This document shows, in pieces, positions 11,899-22,749 of a stretch of DNA of 64,000 bases (position 1 is its first letter; each line of letters begins with the position of its first letter). The notes beneath the pieces were generated by a model. The model searched no databases. It saw nothing but the letters and a program-made list of their open reading frames with translations, and was not told the origin of the DNA. The stretch covers positions 113,493,922 to 113,557,921 of the forward strand of contig NC_083098.1 in the NCBI RefSeq assembly GCF_949774975.1. The letters run 5' to 3'. This stretch comes from Lagenorhynchus albirostris. Its lineage: Eukaryota > Chordata > Mammalia > Artiodactyla > Delphinidae. Both the position numbers and the translations under genes were made by a program.

Positions 11899-13219
11899 CT
11901 ATTTTTTAATGTCATATGGAAATCTAACTATAAGTATTTTTTGTAGGTACCCTTTATCTAAAGGAGAATTTTCTTTATTCCTCATTTACCAATTGTTTTT
12001 GCTATAGCTGTTTTTTCTGCAACTTTTGAAATAATCAAATGATTTTTCTCCCTTATTCTATTAATGTGATACCTTACATTGACTGGTTAATGATTACCCA
12101 ATTTTGCATTTATAGACTAAATCCAATTTGGTTACGATGTATTTTTTTCTATAGATCACTGGATTTGCTTTGCTCTTTTTTTTAAGAGACTTAAGAGATA
12201 TTGGTATATTTTTTTTCCATTCTTGTAAAAATTTACTGACCTTATAAAACAAATTGGAAATTGTTCCCTCTTTGCTTTTCTCTGGAATAGTTCATATATG
12301 ATTGATATTTTTTCTAAATGATTTGCAGAATTCATTATTGAAATAAACACAGTCAAGCTTCTCTTGGAGGAAAGTTCTTATTTAGAGAGCCAACTAACTT
12401 AATCGATATCAGACCATTGTTTTCATTTTTTCAGTTCTTCTTGTGTCAGTTTTGGTATATTGTCACAGCTTTTTTTTTAAGGGAGAAACTTTGTCAGTTT
12501 TTTCTAAATTTTCCATTTCTTTGGAATAAAGTTCTTTTCAACTTGCCATTATTATCATTTTAATATTGATAGTTAATGTCTTAGTGGTGTCCCTTTTTCA
12601 TTTCTGACAGAGCAATTTGGTCTCCCTATACTTTCTTGGTCAGGCTAAACAAATTTATCAGTTTTACAGATATTTTCACAGAACGAGTTTAGACTTTCCT
12701 CATCTTCTTTGTATTGTTTTTCTTCTGCATTAGTAATTTTTACTATTATTGTCATTATTTCCTCCTTTCTACTACCTTTGTGTTTAATCTGCTGCTGTTT
12801 TCTAACTGATTGAGATAAATAATTTTAGAACATTGATTTTAGTCTTTTTCTTTTATAATAATTTTATTATTATAGCAAAATATATGCAATATAAGTATGC
12901 ATATACTAGTTTTGATAAGTCAGATTTTCACTATCAATCAGCTCAAACTATTTTCTAATTTACATTTTGATTTCTTCTTTGATCCATGGGTTATGTGCAA
13001 GTTTGTTGCTTAATTTTAAAACATTTAGCAATATTCTTATGATCTGTTTGCTACTGATTTTTTTACTAATTCTAATACAGAAAACACATTCTGTCTAATT
13101 TTATGCTTTGACGTTTGCTGCAACTTGCTTTACTGCACAGTGTATTGTAAATTTTGATAAATGTCCCACATGCACTTGAAAACAATGTTTATTCTGTGGT
13201 TGCAAGTGATTACATAGAA

Positions 13220-13246
13220 AGGTAGGTAGGTAGATAGGCAGGTAGC
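13220..13246. repeat. Short imperfect GGTA microsatellite
   Basis: Several GGTA/GATA/GGCA repeats in a row, within the old L1. Confidence 0.7.
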
Positions 13247-13726
13247 AAAAATCAATTAGGTGGTTTGTAATTGTGTGGTTCCATTCTTCCTTTCTCCCTT
13301 ACTAACAGAAATGTTTGTTCTATCAGTTAATAATAGAAATGTTAAAAGGAGTGTTTATAAGGTTTCCCCTTTCAATTCTATCAGTTTGGGTGTTATAAAT
13401 ATTACTATTAGGTGCATAAAAACTTATAATTATTATTTCCTCTTCTAGTTTTTTTTTCTTTAATATTATGAAATATCCATTTTTATCTCAAGTAATGCTT
13501 CTCACCTTAAGGATTATTTTGTCTGATATTTGCATAGCTCCGCCAGCTTTTCTCCAGTTAGTGTTTGTGTGATATATATTTTTTAATTTTTTTACTTTCA
13601 ATCTTCCTGTATATTTATATAATATACATTTATAATACATTTATATTTAGACTGACTGATAACATATATACTATAATTTTTTTTTTCTTTTCCTAAATCT
13701 AGTTTGATTATCTCTGTATTTTAGAG

Positions 13727-14183
13727 CAGGGGTTGGGAAACTTTTTCTGTAAAATGTCAGACAGTAAATATTTTAGACCTTGTGGGCTACATCCAATGTG
13801 TGTCACAATTACTCAGCTCTGCTATTGCAGTGCAAAAGCAGCCATAGACAATACATAAATGAATGAATGTGACTGTGTTCCAATAAAACTTTATCTATTA
13901 AAAAAACCCAAACAGGGGGCTTCCCTGGTGGCGCAGTGGTTGAGAGTCCGCCTGTTGATGCTAGGGGACACGGGTTTGTGCCCCGGTCCGGGAAGATCCC
14001 ACATGCTGCGGAGCGGCTGGGCCCATGAGCCATGGCTGCTGAGCCTGTGCGTCCGGAGCCTGTGCTCCGCAACGGGAGAGGCCACACCAGTGAGAGGCCC
14101 GCGTACAGCAAAAAAAAAAAAAAAAAAACCCAAACAGGCAACAAGCCAGTTTCAGCCTGTGGAGTGTAATTTTCCAACCCTTT
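13727..14183 (+). mobile_element. hAT-type MITE split by a SINE
   Basis: The left terminus CAGGGGTTGGGAAACTTTTT and the right terminus ...TTTTCCAACCC are inverted copies. The body has the well-known phrases AAATATTTTAGACCTTGTGG and TGTTCCAATAAAACTTTAT of a MER-class, Charlie-like hAT MITE. The element is non-autonomous and has no transposase frame. A CHR SINE divides it near its right end. The subfamily is not asserted. Confidence 0.75.
13917..14122 (+). mobile_element. CHR-type tRNA SINE inside a hAT MITE
   Basis: A full copy with a GGGCTTCCCTGGTGGCGCAG head (box A), box B near 13972, and an A-tail. A 16-bp exact target-site duplication AAAAAACCCAAACAGG is at 13901-13916 and 14123-14138. 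The head matches the family well. The box B region reads GGTTTGTGCC rather than GGTTCGTGCC, consistent with CpG decay. Confidence 0.96.
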
Positions 14184-14330
14184 TTAAAAAGTATTAATTA
14201 AATTCATATTGATTTTTATATCTGATATGTTGAGGGTTAACTCTTTCATTTTCTCTTTGTCCTACTTGTTATACATTCCTTTTTTTACCCCCTGTAATGA
14301 TGGCTTTAAAAAGATATTGTTTTTAAAACT

Positions 14331-15399
14331 TTGTTCAACTTTTTATTTTTATTCTTGTTTTTTATTATTTTTTGCTGGGGATGTTGATCTGCAGCAAGCT
14401 AATGTGGCATAACCAAATGAATTTTTGTTTTTTCTCTTTGTATACAGAAAGAGAAAAATGCATGTACATGTAATCTCCTTTTTCTCACTAAATACAGATG
14501 GAAGAAAGGAGATTCACAGCAACGTATTCTCACCTATGTCCTGAAAACACTCAAATTAATGAAAGTTAACATATATTTCAGGTTATTTTTTGTTTATTTT
14601 TTAATACCAGCAGGACTCTAGAACCCTATTTATGTTTAGATCTTGTAGTTTTTATGTAAGCTCTTCTGATCTTCTCCTATTGCAATCTTTTAGATTGATA
14701 TGCATTAAAGTTCCCTTCCCACAGTCACACCCATTCAAACAAACAGGCACTTTGACCATATGTCTCCTTAATGGGTTATTGAATTGCTTATTTGGCCACT
14801 TAGTCATAATTTCAAATGCCTGTAACTTCACTTTGCAGAGCAAATTACTTCCACCACAATTGATCAGAATAAGTCCACATATTCTGCTAGGAAGTCTTTC
14901 AACTACAAGGTATTAAGAAATAACTCTTTTCTCCATCTCCTGTTTTCCATGAAGTATCTTAATATTTTTTATTCCATAATGACATTTTTATAACCCACTT
15001 ATTGTCTATCTATACTATTTATTTTATTTTATTCTTAATTGCATAATCTGTCATGAAAATTTGTTTTGTATAAAGTAAAATAAATATTAAAATTTTTTGT
15101 AATTTTCCTCTCATCATTCAATACAATTTTAAATTCATCTATGATCAATTTTATCCAAAACTTTAAATAAAACTAAAAGACAATGAAATAAGACATTGTG
15201 GTATGATATCATCTTTCATACAAATATTCCAAAGTCCTTTACCATGTTTATACATTAAATGTGTAAACAGAGACACATGCAAGGTGATTTAACTTGGTTA
15301 GGTCCATGTAGGGGAAGTGATCTGCCATAGTTAGTTCCCAGATCAATCAGTTCATCTGTTAATCAATGTGTACTGTGTCCAGTGTTGGTTGGAGCAATG
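14331..15399. other. AT-rich non-coding DNA
   Basis: May include more of the antisense L1 at its left, but I cannot support a boundary. No gene seen. Confidence 0.4.
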
Positions 15400-15562
15400 A
15401 CTCTTAATCAGGAGAGTGCATCAGATTCCCTTGCGATGGTTTTAAACAAACGTATCAAGGATCCTAAGCCCTAAGGTACAGTAAATTGGAACATGTGGAT
15501 TATTAAAGAGTTCTACAAATGATTGGGATGCACAGTCTTTCCTGAGAAATACTGCTTTAAGC
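15400..15562 (+). mobile_element. hAT MITE relic (MER5-like)
   Basis: A diverged copy with the phrases GACTCTTAATCAGGAGAGTGCATCAGAT and GATGGTTTTAAACA in the order seen in MER5-class elements, ending in a reversed terminus-like TGAGAAATACTGCTTTAA. Identification is by resemblance only. Confidence 0.45.
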
Positions 15563-16612
15563 CACTGGAGGATAAGGAAGAAATAGGCCTTGACTCAGTA
15601 AATTTGAAAAAAAAAAAAATCAAGAAGGACTTTAAAATGTATAAAATAACGTATAATTAAAAATTGAATTTTCTGGCACAGTGTGAGTTAGAAAGGCTTC
15701 ATTAGAAAGATTAGAATTGATCTGGACCTTCAAGAACAGGTTGGATTTGCAGAGCTGGTAGGAGTACATGGGAAGGGAAAAAAATATAATATAAGCAAGA
15801 GCATAGAGGCAGAAATAATAACAGTTTGGGAATCAGGGCAGAGAACAAGCTGAAGTTACCTCAGAGTAGAAACTGTTTCTGTCTGGTTCACTGCTTTATA
15901 CACAGTATTATCACCTGTTGAACAAACACAAGTAAATGAATGAACCAATCAATCTATCAATAATGAGAGTGGCATGTTCTTATGTTGGAGTAGTTGGAAA
16001 TAAGTATGCATATTCAGAGCAAGATCAAATTAAGGGTGACCTTGAAAGCCAGCAAAAGAGCTAAAACAGGTGCCAATAAATAAAAATAATATTTTAGCTA
16101 GATTCATCAGGGAATCACAAACAACATGTACTAAGAGAGATTCCACCCTTGAACAAAAGCCAGCTGGAAATGTGCTTCAGGAATATAGGTGTGCAATAAT
16201 CAGGGTCTTGCACTGTTTTCAGAAAATAAAAATAAAACATACCTAGCAAATGAAGAGGGCATGTGTAGTGCTAAAAAATCCATCAAAGCAGACTTCAAAT
16301 ATCATTATTTGATTGTTCAGTTAAATACTGCATTTAGCTAATTTGATGATTTGTCACCCTTAAATCGCACTTGTCCTCTCATTCCTCACCTGTCTTTCTT
16401 TATCCTTTCATACCTATCCCCTTATTCTTGAACTTTTTAATCCTTAAATATATTCAGCTAAAAACATTAAATACTAGAAAATTCTGCAATATTCTATTTG
16501 CATAACATTTAAAAAACTCGATTTAGACTTCAATATTTTAGAATTGATTTATTCTAGAGTGAGGATAGAAGAATAAAAATGAAACATCAAATGAAACATC
16601 AAAAATTTGCTT
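15563..16612. other. Unique DNA, nothing identified
   Basis: AT-rich, without coding or repeat recognition apart from short A-runs. Confidence 0.45.
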
Positions 16613-16628
16613 TAAAAAAAAGACAAGA

Positions 16629-16840
16629 GGGCTTCCCTGGTGGCACAATGGTTGAGAGTCCGCCTGCCGATGCAGGGGACACGGGTTCGTGCCCCGGTCC
16701 TGGAGGATCCCACATGCCGCAGAGCGGCTGGGCCCGTGAGCCATGGCCGCTGAGCCTGCGCGTCCCGAGCCTCTGCTCCACAACGCACAGGAGAGGCCAC
16801 AGCGGTGAGAGGCCCGCGTACAGCAAAAAAAAAAAAAAAA
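16629..16840 (+). mobile_element. CHR-type tRNA SINE
   Basis: A complete copy with a 16-bp exact duplication AAAAAAAAGACAAGAG at 16613-16628 and 16841-16856. Box A is slightly changed (TGGCACAATGG) and box B is intact (GGTTCGTGCC). The A-tail is about 24 long and merges with the A-run of the duplication. Confidence 0.96.
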
Positions 16841-16856
16841 AAAAAAAAGACAAGAG

Positions 16857-18049
16857 ATGTTAATATTCTTAGCATATAATGTATATAGTTCAGGTAGTTT
16901 AGGTAAATGCCAGAAATCTGTGATCTGTTATTTGAAACATTTTTTAAAAAGGCTGGACAATATTTCACAACTTTTGTCTTTATATATCATATTTTATAGG
17001 CTGTTACTTTCTTCACTCACGCCTTTTTAGTTTTTCATAAAAATTTTAATTTAGCCATATGAATTAATGTGTTTACTTGAAGAAATACAGCCATTTCACA
17101 GGCCGAGAATATGTAAAATAATGACCAGAGAATTATATTACACAGTATTTTAACAGTATATAGAGTGGAAGCTATGAGTCTGAAGCTAAAAAACAAAACG
17201 AAACAAAACAAAACATAATTAGCAGATCTTTAATTGCTGGGATTATGAAAGAAAGAAATGAAATCTAAACTACAGGATATCCTCAGCCTCACAATTACCT
17301 GAAGTATGACTGATGAAATTCTGAGAGAAGAAAAAAATATATAAGTCCATCTTCATAGAGAATTAGATATTCAAAGCAGTCACATTCACTCTTTCAGACC
17401 TTTGGGGGAACGATGCAACTAATTCAAGGAATTACCATCCATCTTAATGGACTAAGTGGGCAGGGGGAAGATATATTTCCTCTGCTTCTTATTAACTGGA
17501 AGTTTTAGCTGCAATGAAAATCTATTCAGCAGGAGAACAGAGAACCTGTATTATTATGGTTTAGGTAGGCTGGAAACAACAAGAAGAATTTTTTCTGAAG
17601 AAGACAAAAAAAAATGAGGTCAAATGCAAAAATTATTGCTGGGTTTTAATGGGTTGAGATGCCCTTAGGAAGGAGAAATTAACAGTTGCCAATGGACCAA
17701 AACAACATCTACCTCTAAAAAGCTGAACTATATCAGTGCTCACTGGATATGTCCCCCCCCCAATGTGCTTGTTTTGACACCATCCATGGATTACACAACT
17801 GACCTTTGAAAACCCATGGGTATTTGAAAGCTGACGTTTCTCTTACTAATGCCAATTTACCTAGTCTTAAATGAGAAGGAAAAAGATGGGGGGAAAATGG
17901 TTTTGCACACAAAAGGTACATTAGCTTGAACATGTGCATGTTTGTGTTTAAGTGTAGGCATCTATCAAAGATTCAAACCAAAGTGAAACTAGAAGAGTAT
18001 TTAAATCATGCATGGATTTTAGAGACAGAGAGAGACATCTACTGGTCCA
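16857..18049. other. Unique DNA, nothing identified
   Basis: An imperfect AAAAC repeat lies near 17189-17215 and a run of C at 17753-17761. No gene or mobile element is recognised. Confidence 0.45.
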
Positions 18050-18990
18050 TTTATTACCAATCCCAGGCACCACCCCCTCCACTGTAATTAACGTAACGTT
18101 TTCTCTCTTTACAGCTGACAGCCAAGAGAATAATTAGAGTCTAATAAAACACGGAAAAGTCACAAATGCAAAGTGGAATAAACAGTAAACAGTGAAGGAA
18201 GAGAGGCTCCGGGAGTGTGATGGCTGGGTAATGCCATAGATAAACTGTGTGCACATTGACACTGTCACGCTCTCCGCAGCCCCAAGTGTGCTGGTAGCCT
18301 GGTGCAGACAGACAGCTCGAATTAATCCCAAGAGGAGCGCATGACAGGCGAGTGAAGCAGACAATTAGAATGAAGGAGGAAATTGGAAATGGCAAAGGTG
18401 TGAACATATGTCAAATTACAACTAAATGATAAATTACAATTCTGTCATTGGAATAAGTGGTAATTAAGAAAGATTTCAGCTATCCCTCTTGAAAAAAATA
18501 AGAGAGAATCACATTTTTTCCCCCAGTTTAGATTTGTTTGCTGAATTGTTTCCATCCATCTCACACATGGGGCTGGATCTTCCTGATTTGGGGGCTGCAT
18601 TATTTGTGTACATTAAGGATAATTCTTTTTTTCCCTCTTCCCCATTTTCCAGACTGGCAGAATGATAGTGTCAAAATGAACAGGAAGCTGATAGTATCTG
18701 ATATAAAAACCTGCACTGAGGTTTGGAAAAAAAAAAAAAGAAAAGAAAAAAAAACCACGAGGTTTGCTGCTGAAGCTGCTGCTGCACTCTAATTATTTTA
18801 AACAAGCTCTGCACAGTCCAGCTGACAATTAGGAAATTCTGCTTTATGGCTTGGGGGATTCATACGAAACCTCATAATCACTGTATACACGTCCTTTTCG
18901 TTTAGACAGTAATGAATGTGGGTGGGGTTTCTTGGCAGTTTTCGGCCACTTAACCACAGTTTAAAACAGCTGTGTAATTATCATGAGTTT
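18050..18990. promoter_or_regulatory. Candidate enhancer-like block, homeodomain/E-box rich
   Basis: A repeat-free island holding TAATTA cores at 18085, 18131, 18461, 18790 and 18975, with further AATTA cores at 18362 and 18827 and an OTX-type TAATCC at 18323. CAGCTG E-boxes sit just upstream of three of these (18112, 18819, 18967). This is the texture of developmental conserved noncoding elements. Short frames cross it, but none looks like an exon. The function is inferred from motif composition only. No alignment was possible. Confidence 0.4.
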
Positions 18991-20479
18991 TTTTGTTTGT
19001 TTGTTTTTTGAATCCAATTCCAATTTAGAGTTTGTAACACCTGTGGTTTGTTACAACTGCTAGGACCAAGGCAGGGGGATAACAAACAAAAACGCAGTGC
19101 GGGCAAAAGCAGTGCAAGATAGGGCTCCTTGTCCCACGGGTTCACTACATGCCAGGACCCAAATGAGGAAGGAATCTTCCAAAGGCAGATCTCACATATA
19201 AATATGAGGTGCTGTGTGCAAGGAGGTGGCTTTCAGCAGAGTCAAGACAGTGCAGACTAGGCTTCAACTCCTTAAAAAAGCAGATGTGTCTCTGACTTAT
19301 ATAACCCTTGCAAACTCTATTAATAAGGGGGAAAAAACAGCATGCCAATGGAAAGGGTCATACAGGTTCTGTACCCATGGTGACAACCTTTGAATATTTA
19401 GCACATCTCAAAACAGAATTTCATTTGATGATAATTTTCCCCCTATTTTAGGTGAATACTTAAACATTAATTTTAGAAATACTACAATAACCCAAATAAT
19501 AGTAATAATAGTAAATTACATTAAGATTTGGACTGAAATAAAATTTCTTATCACATAAACAAATACCCACCACATGTTATTCTAATTTTAGGAGATAAGC
19601 CAACTCCAAATTTTCCGTGCATTATTTATGTTTTTTGTAAGTGCTTATAACATTAAATAGCTATAGTTCTACATTCACAGAATAATGACTGAGTACAGTT
19701 ATCTAGTGTCTAAAAAAGAAGACTGAAATAGTGAAAACTCCTCTTAGAACATATGCAAATATTTACATCATTTCCTTTTCACCCTCCTTCTAGGGCAAAA
19801 AAGAGACTAATAGCCAAAAAGCTAAATAAAATTCTCTAACAGAGAGGTCAGAAGCTCCAATGATCTTCTGGTATAAATCAATTTCTAGCAGATGTGGCCA
19901 GATATTACAGTTCAAGGCCTTGAAAGCTTAATTGGGGAAGCATGTTAAGAGTTAAAGGGCCAGAGTCACGTTAATTACATGAGGTTTTCCTTGTAGAAAA
20001 TCTGCCCAGAACAATGCCACCATCCCTCTTTCTTAGATAGGGGTATGCTCCTCCACTACACTTTTATAATTTGGCGAGGTTTATTTTAAAAGTAATTTAT
20101 TTATAGTCACCTGTATGCTTCACAAGTAACAGAGACTAAGATGTTCATTTATTATATTCTTAATACAGTTTGGGTTAAGAAGAAGCTTCTGACTTTATGC
20201 CTGAAGGGTCCAAATATGAAACAAATTAAGAGCTGGGTTTCAATTCTTCTCTTGAAAAATAAGAGGTGAGAAAAAAGATGAATTCTAATTGTTGCTCCAA
20301 TACTGTTTCTTCCCAGAAATAGGAGTTCTTTTATGGAAACCTGAATATAGGAAAGTAGTCAGAAAAAATCTTCTACTTTTATGCCAATCAAGGGAAAAAT
20401 GTTCATAAAATAAAATCTGACAAAAAATCATTAAATAGTCTATAATAAAAATTGAATGGAAAATGATGTCAGTCATTAT
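18991..20479. other. Unique DNA, nothing identified
   Basis: No recognised repeat or gene. The left 400 bases are less AT-rich than the rest and could extend the candidate regulatory block. Confidence 0.4.
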
Positions 20480-21217
20480 GTCATCATTCTAATATTTGGT
20501 CTTTGACCCTAATTCCTGACACAGAGTTCCTAAAACCTTTGGAATTCCCTGGGTGATAACAATATCTTTTGTTCTAATGAGGTGAGTCTTGGTGAGCCCC
20601 TCGATGGGAATTAGTCATCAGAAAGACCAAGCCATGATTAGAAGCTTGGAATTTTCATCCCCATGACTCACTCTCTAGAGAGAGGAGAAGGGCTGGAAAT
20701 GGAGTTAATGGTCTATCATGCCTAGGTGATGAAGCCTCCAATAAGAATCCCAAAAGTATGGGTTTCGGAGAGCTCCAAGCTGGTGAACATACGGAGGTGC
20801 CAGGAGAGTGGTGTGCCCAGAGCGGGCATGGAAGCTCTGCACCCCTTCACAATTATCTTGCTCTAGACATATCCTCCATCTGGATGTTCAGTTGTATCCA
20901 TTATTATATCTTTTTATAATAAACTGGTGAATAGTAAATAAACCATTTTCCTGAGTTCTGTGAGCCACTCTAGCAAATTAATTGAACCTAAGGAAAGGGT
21001 TTTTGGAACCTCCAACTGGTAGACAGTAAGTGAGAAGCACAGTAACTACCGAACTTGCAATTAGCATCAGAGGGTGGGAGGGGCAGTCTTGTCGGACTGA
21101 GGCCTTAATCTGGGGGAAATCTCATGCTATGTCTAGGTGGAAAGTGTCAGTTGAGTGAAATTGTAGGCTGCAAATTGATGTCACAGAATTGCTTGGTATG
21201 GGAAAAACCCCAACACA
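20480..21217 (+). mobile_element. ERVL-type LTR
   Basis: A long single-copy-like unit with LTR structure: an AATAAA signal at 20918-20923, then a CCTGAGTTCTGTGAGCC phrase, then a GCAGTCTTGT...GGACTGAGGCCTTAA phrase, ending in CACA at 21217. Directly downstream lies a tRNA-Leu-type primer-binding site, TGGTGTCAAAAGTG (21220-21233), which fits an ERVL. I think it is MER21-like but do not assert the subfamily. The left edge is approximate. No gag, pol or env sequence is visible. Confidence 0.65.
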
Positions 21218-21219
21218 TC

Positions 21220-21240
21220 TGGTGTCAAAAGTGCTATGAG
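21220..21240 (+). other. Relic ERVL primer-binding site
   Basis: TGGTGTCAAAAGTG follows the LTR end by two bases and differs by one base from the tRNA-Leu primer site used by ERVL proviruses. A CHR SINE is inserted at its 3' part, and the duplication AAAAGTGCTA is made of primer-site sequence. Confidence 0.6.
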
Positions 21241-21438
21241 GGCTTCCCTGGTGGCGCAGTGGTTGAGAGTCCGCCTGCTGATGCAGGGGACATGGGTTCG
21301 TGCCCCGGTCCAGGAAGATCTCACATGCCACAGAGCGGCTGGGCCCGTGAGCCATGGCCACTGATCCTGCGTGTTTAGAGCCTGTGCTCCACAACGGGAG
21401 AGGCCACAACAGTGAGGCCCGTGTACCGAAAAAAAAAA
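21241..21438 (+). mobile_element. CHR-type tRNA SINE in an ERVL primer site
   Basis: The GGCTTCCCTGGTGGCGCAGT head with box A, box B GGTTCGTGCC at about 21295, and a short A-tail. The duplicated target AAAAGTGCTA lies at 21227-21236 and 21439-21448. The few bases TGAG between the left copy and the head leave the exact junction open by 1-4 bases. Confidence 0.93.
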
Positions 21439-21448
21439 AAAAGTGCTA

Positions 21449-22132
21449 GAGTGTGATGGTAGTGTGACAGTAAAGGAGAAACATAGAAGTGTAAGAGAAG
21501 TGTAAGTTTCTAAACAAACTGCTATGGCAAAACGTTGATGAATTTCCACTTACAGTCTGACAATACCTGGTACTTGATTTGCCTTTTCGCCAAAGAAAAA
21601 AAAACCCATAAAACTAGATAAAATATATGCAGCAGCTATTTTCAGACATAAACAGTAGGCAATGGAAGACTATAAACTCTGAAGTAATTATTGCAATCAC
21701 CCTGGCTTCTGGCTGGAAATAATTTATTGCTCCAGTATACAGGGTTTTTGAGCCCAAATTGAGTAACAGTCTTGCTGAGCTTCAGATTCAGTTATAAGAG
21801 TTCAAGTCAGCTAAAGTGGCCAGAATTTTCAGAGCACTAGATAAGAAGGAGCAGCATAGAGTTAGAGAACAGAAGTCTTCCTGGGGATCCAAAACATGAA
21901 CCTTGGCTAAACGCTGGCCTGGGTATGCACAGAATAAGACTCAAAAATACCTAGAGGTAACCACTTTATGTGAAATTTACTGCTGAATGGTAAGACCAGA
22001 AATTATAACCAGCCTAAGAGACCTTGCTGAGCAACCTGACTACTCAGTAAAGGTCTAGAAAGCCTATGTGTTAGGTTTAAGAAAACAACTAGAACTAAAT
22101 TCATGGATTGACCTTTAATGAGATGTTTTCTA
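21449..22132. other. Unclassified; may start with ERVL leader relic
   Basis: Immediately after the SINE the sequence resumes as AGAGTGTGATGG, as expected of proviral leader, but no retroviral coding phrase is visible beyond. The remainder is unassigned. Confidence 0.35.
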
Positions 22133-22257
22133 GGGAGTTCCCTGGTGGCCTAGTGGTTAGAATTCTGGGCTTTCACTGCCATGGCCCAGGTTCAATCCCT
22201 GGTTGGGGAACTGAGATCCCACAAGCTGTGCTGTGCGGTTAAAAAAAAAAAAAAAAA
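22133..22257 (+). mobile_element. Older short tRNA-derived SINE
   Basis: About 108 bp plus an A-tail. Box A TGGCCTAGTGG (22146-22156) and box B GGTTCAATCCC (22189-22199) are clear. It ends ...CTGTGCTGTGCGG before 17 As. It lacks the GGCCC-rich 3' half of the other CHR copies and represents a shorter, older subtype. The target duplication is weak (TTTTCTA left, TTTCTA right). Confidence 0.85.
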
Positions 22258-22745
22258 GTTTCTAATCACTTCTGGTCCTAAAGTCTATTTTACATTGTAT
22301 TAATATAGCAACCCTATTTTTCTTATGCTTATTAACTGCATGGCATATCTGTTTCCATCATTTTACTTCTAATCTATCTAAATATTTATATTTAAGTTTC
22401 ATTTCTTGTAAAAAAATATATAGTTCAGTCTTTTAAAAAAAATCCATTCTTACAATCTTTGGCTTTTAATTGTAAAATATAATTCATTTATATTTAATAT
22501 AAGTGTCCATCTGCTTGGATTTAAGTTTATCTTCTTGCTATTTCTTTTCTAGTCATTTATCTTATGTTTTTTCCAATTACTCACTTCTTGCCTTCTTTTT
22601 TGGTTAATAAAATATCTTTAGAATTCTCTTTTAATTTCTCTATTGTCCTTTATCTTTTTATTATTTTACATTTACCCTGGAAATTAAAACTCTGACTTAT
22701 CATGGTATTTTTGTGGTAAGAATATTTTATTATATTTCACCACAG
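22258..22745 (-). mobile_element. Old L1 fragment, antisense
   Basis: Resembles reversed L1 sequence: a TTTGGCTTTTAATTG phrase at about 22460, CTTGGATTTAAGTTTATCTTCTTGC at about 22514, and CCTTCTTTTTTGGTTAATAA at about 22592. It ends where a plus-oriented L1 begins. The assignment is by phrase only. Confidence 0.5.
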
Positions 22746-22749
22746 ATAT

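Larger units (their letters stand above)
9640..14330 (-). mobile_element. Long ancient L1 (L1M-type), antisense and interrupted
   Basis: The plus strand reads as reversed L1 ORF2 3' region followed by more upstream ORF2. Examples are a TTTGTGTCTGGCTTTTCTTC phrase at about 9821, the ATTGGCCATTCTGGTATGTG phrase at about 10236, the GAAATACAATTAATTTTGTT phrase at about 11619, and the GATCCATGGGTTATGTGCAA phrase at about 12982. It is full of stops and indels and encodes nothing. A SINE (11096-11414) and a hAT MITE holding another SINE (13727-14183) interrupt it. The right edge is uncertain. Confidence 0.75.

Noticed and set aside
18718..18755. A-rich run as a retrocopy tail
   Set aside because: No flanking duplication and no recognised inserted sequence upstream of it.
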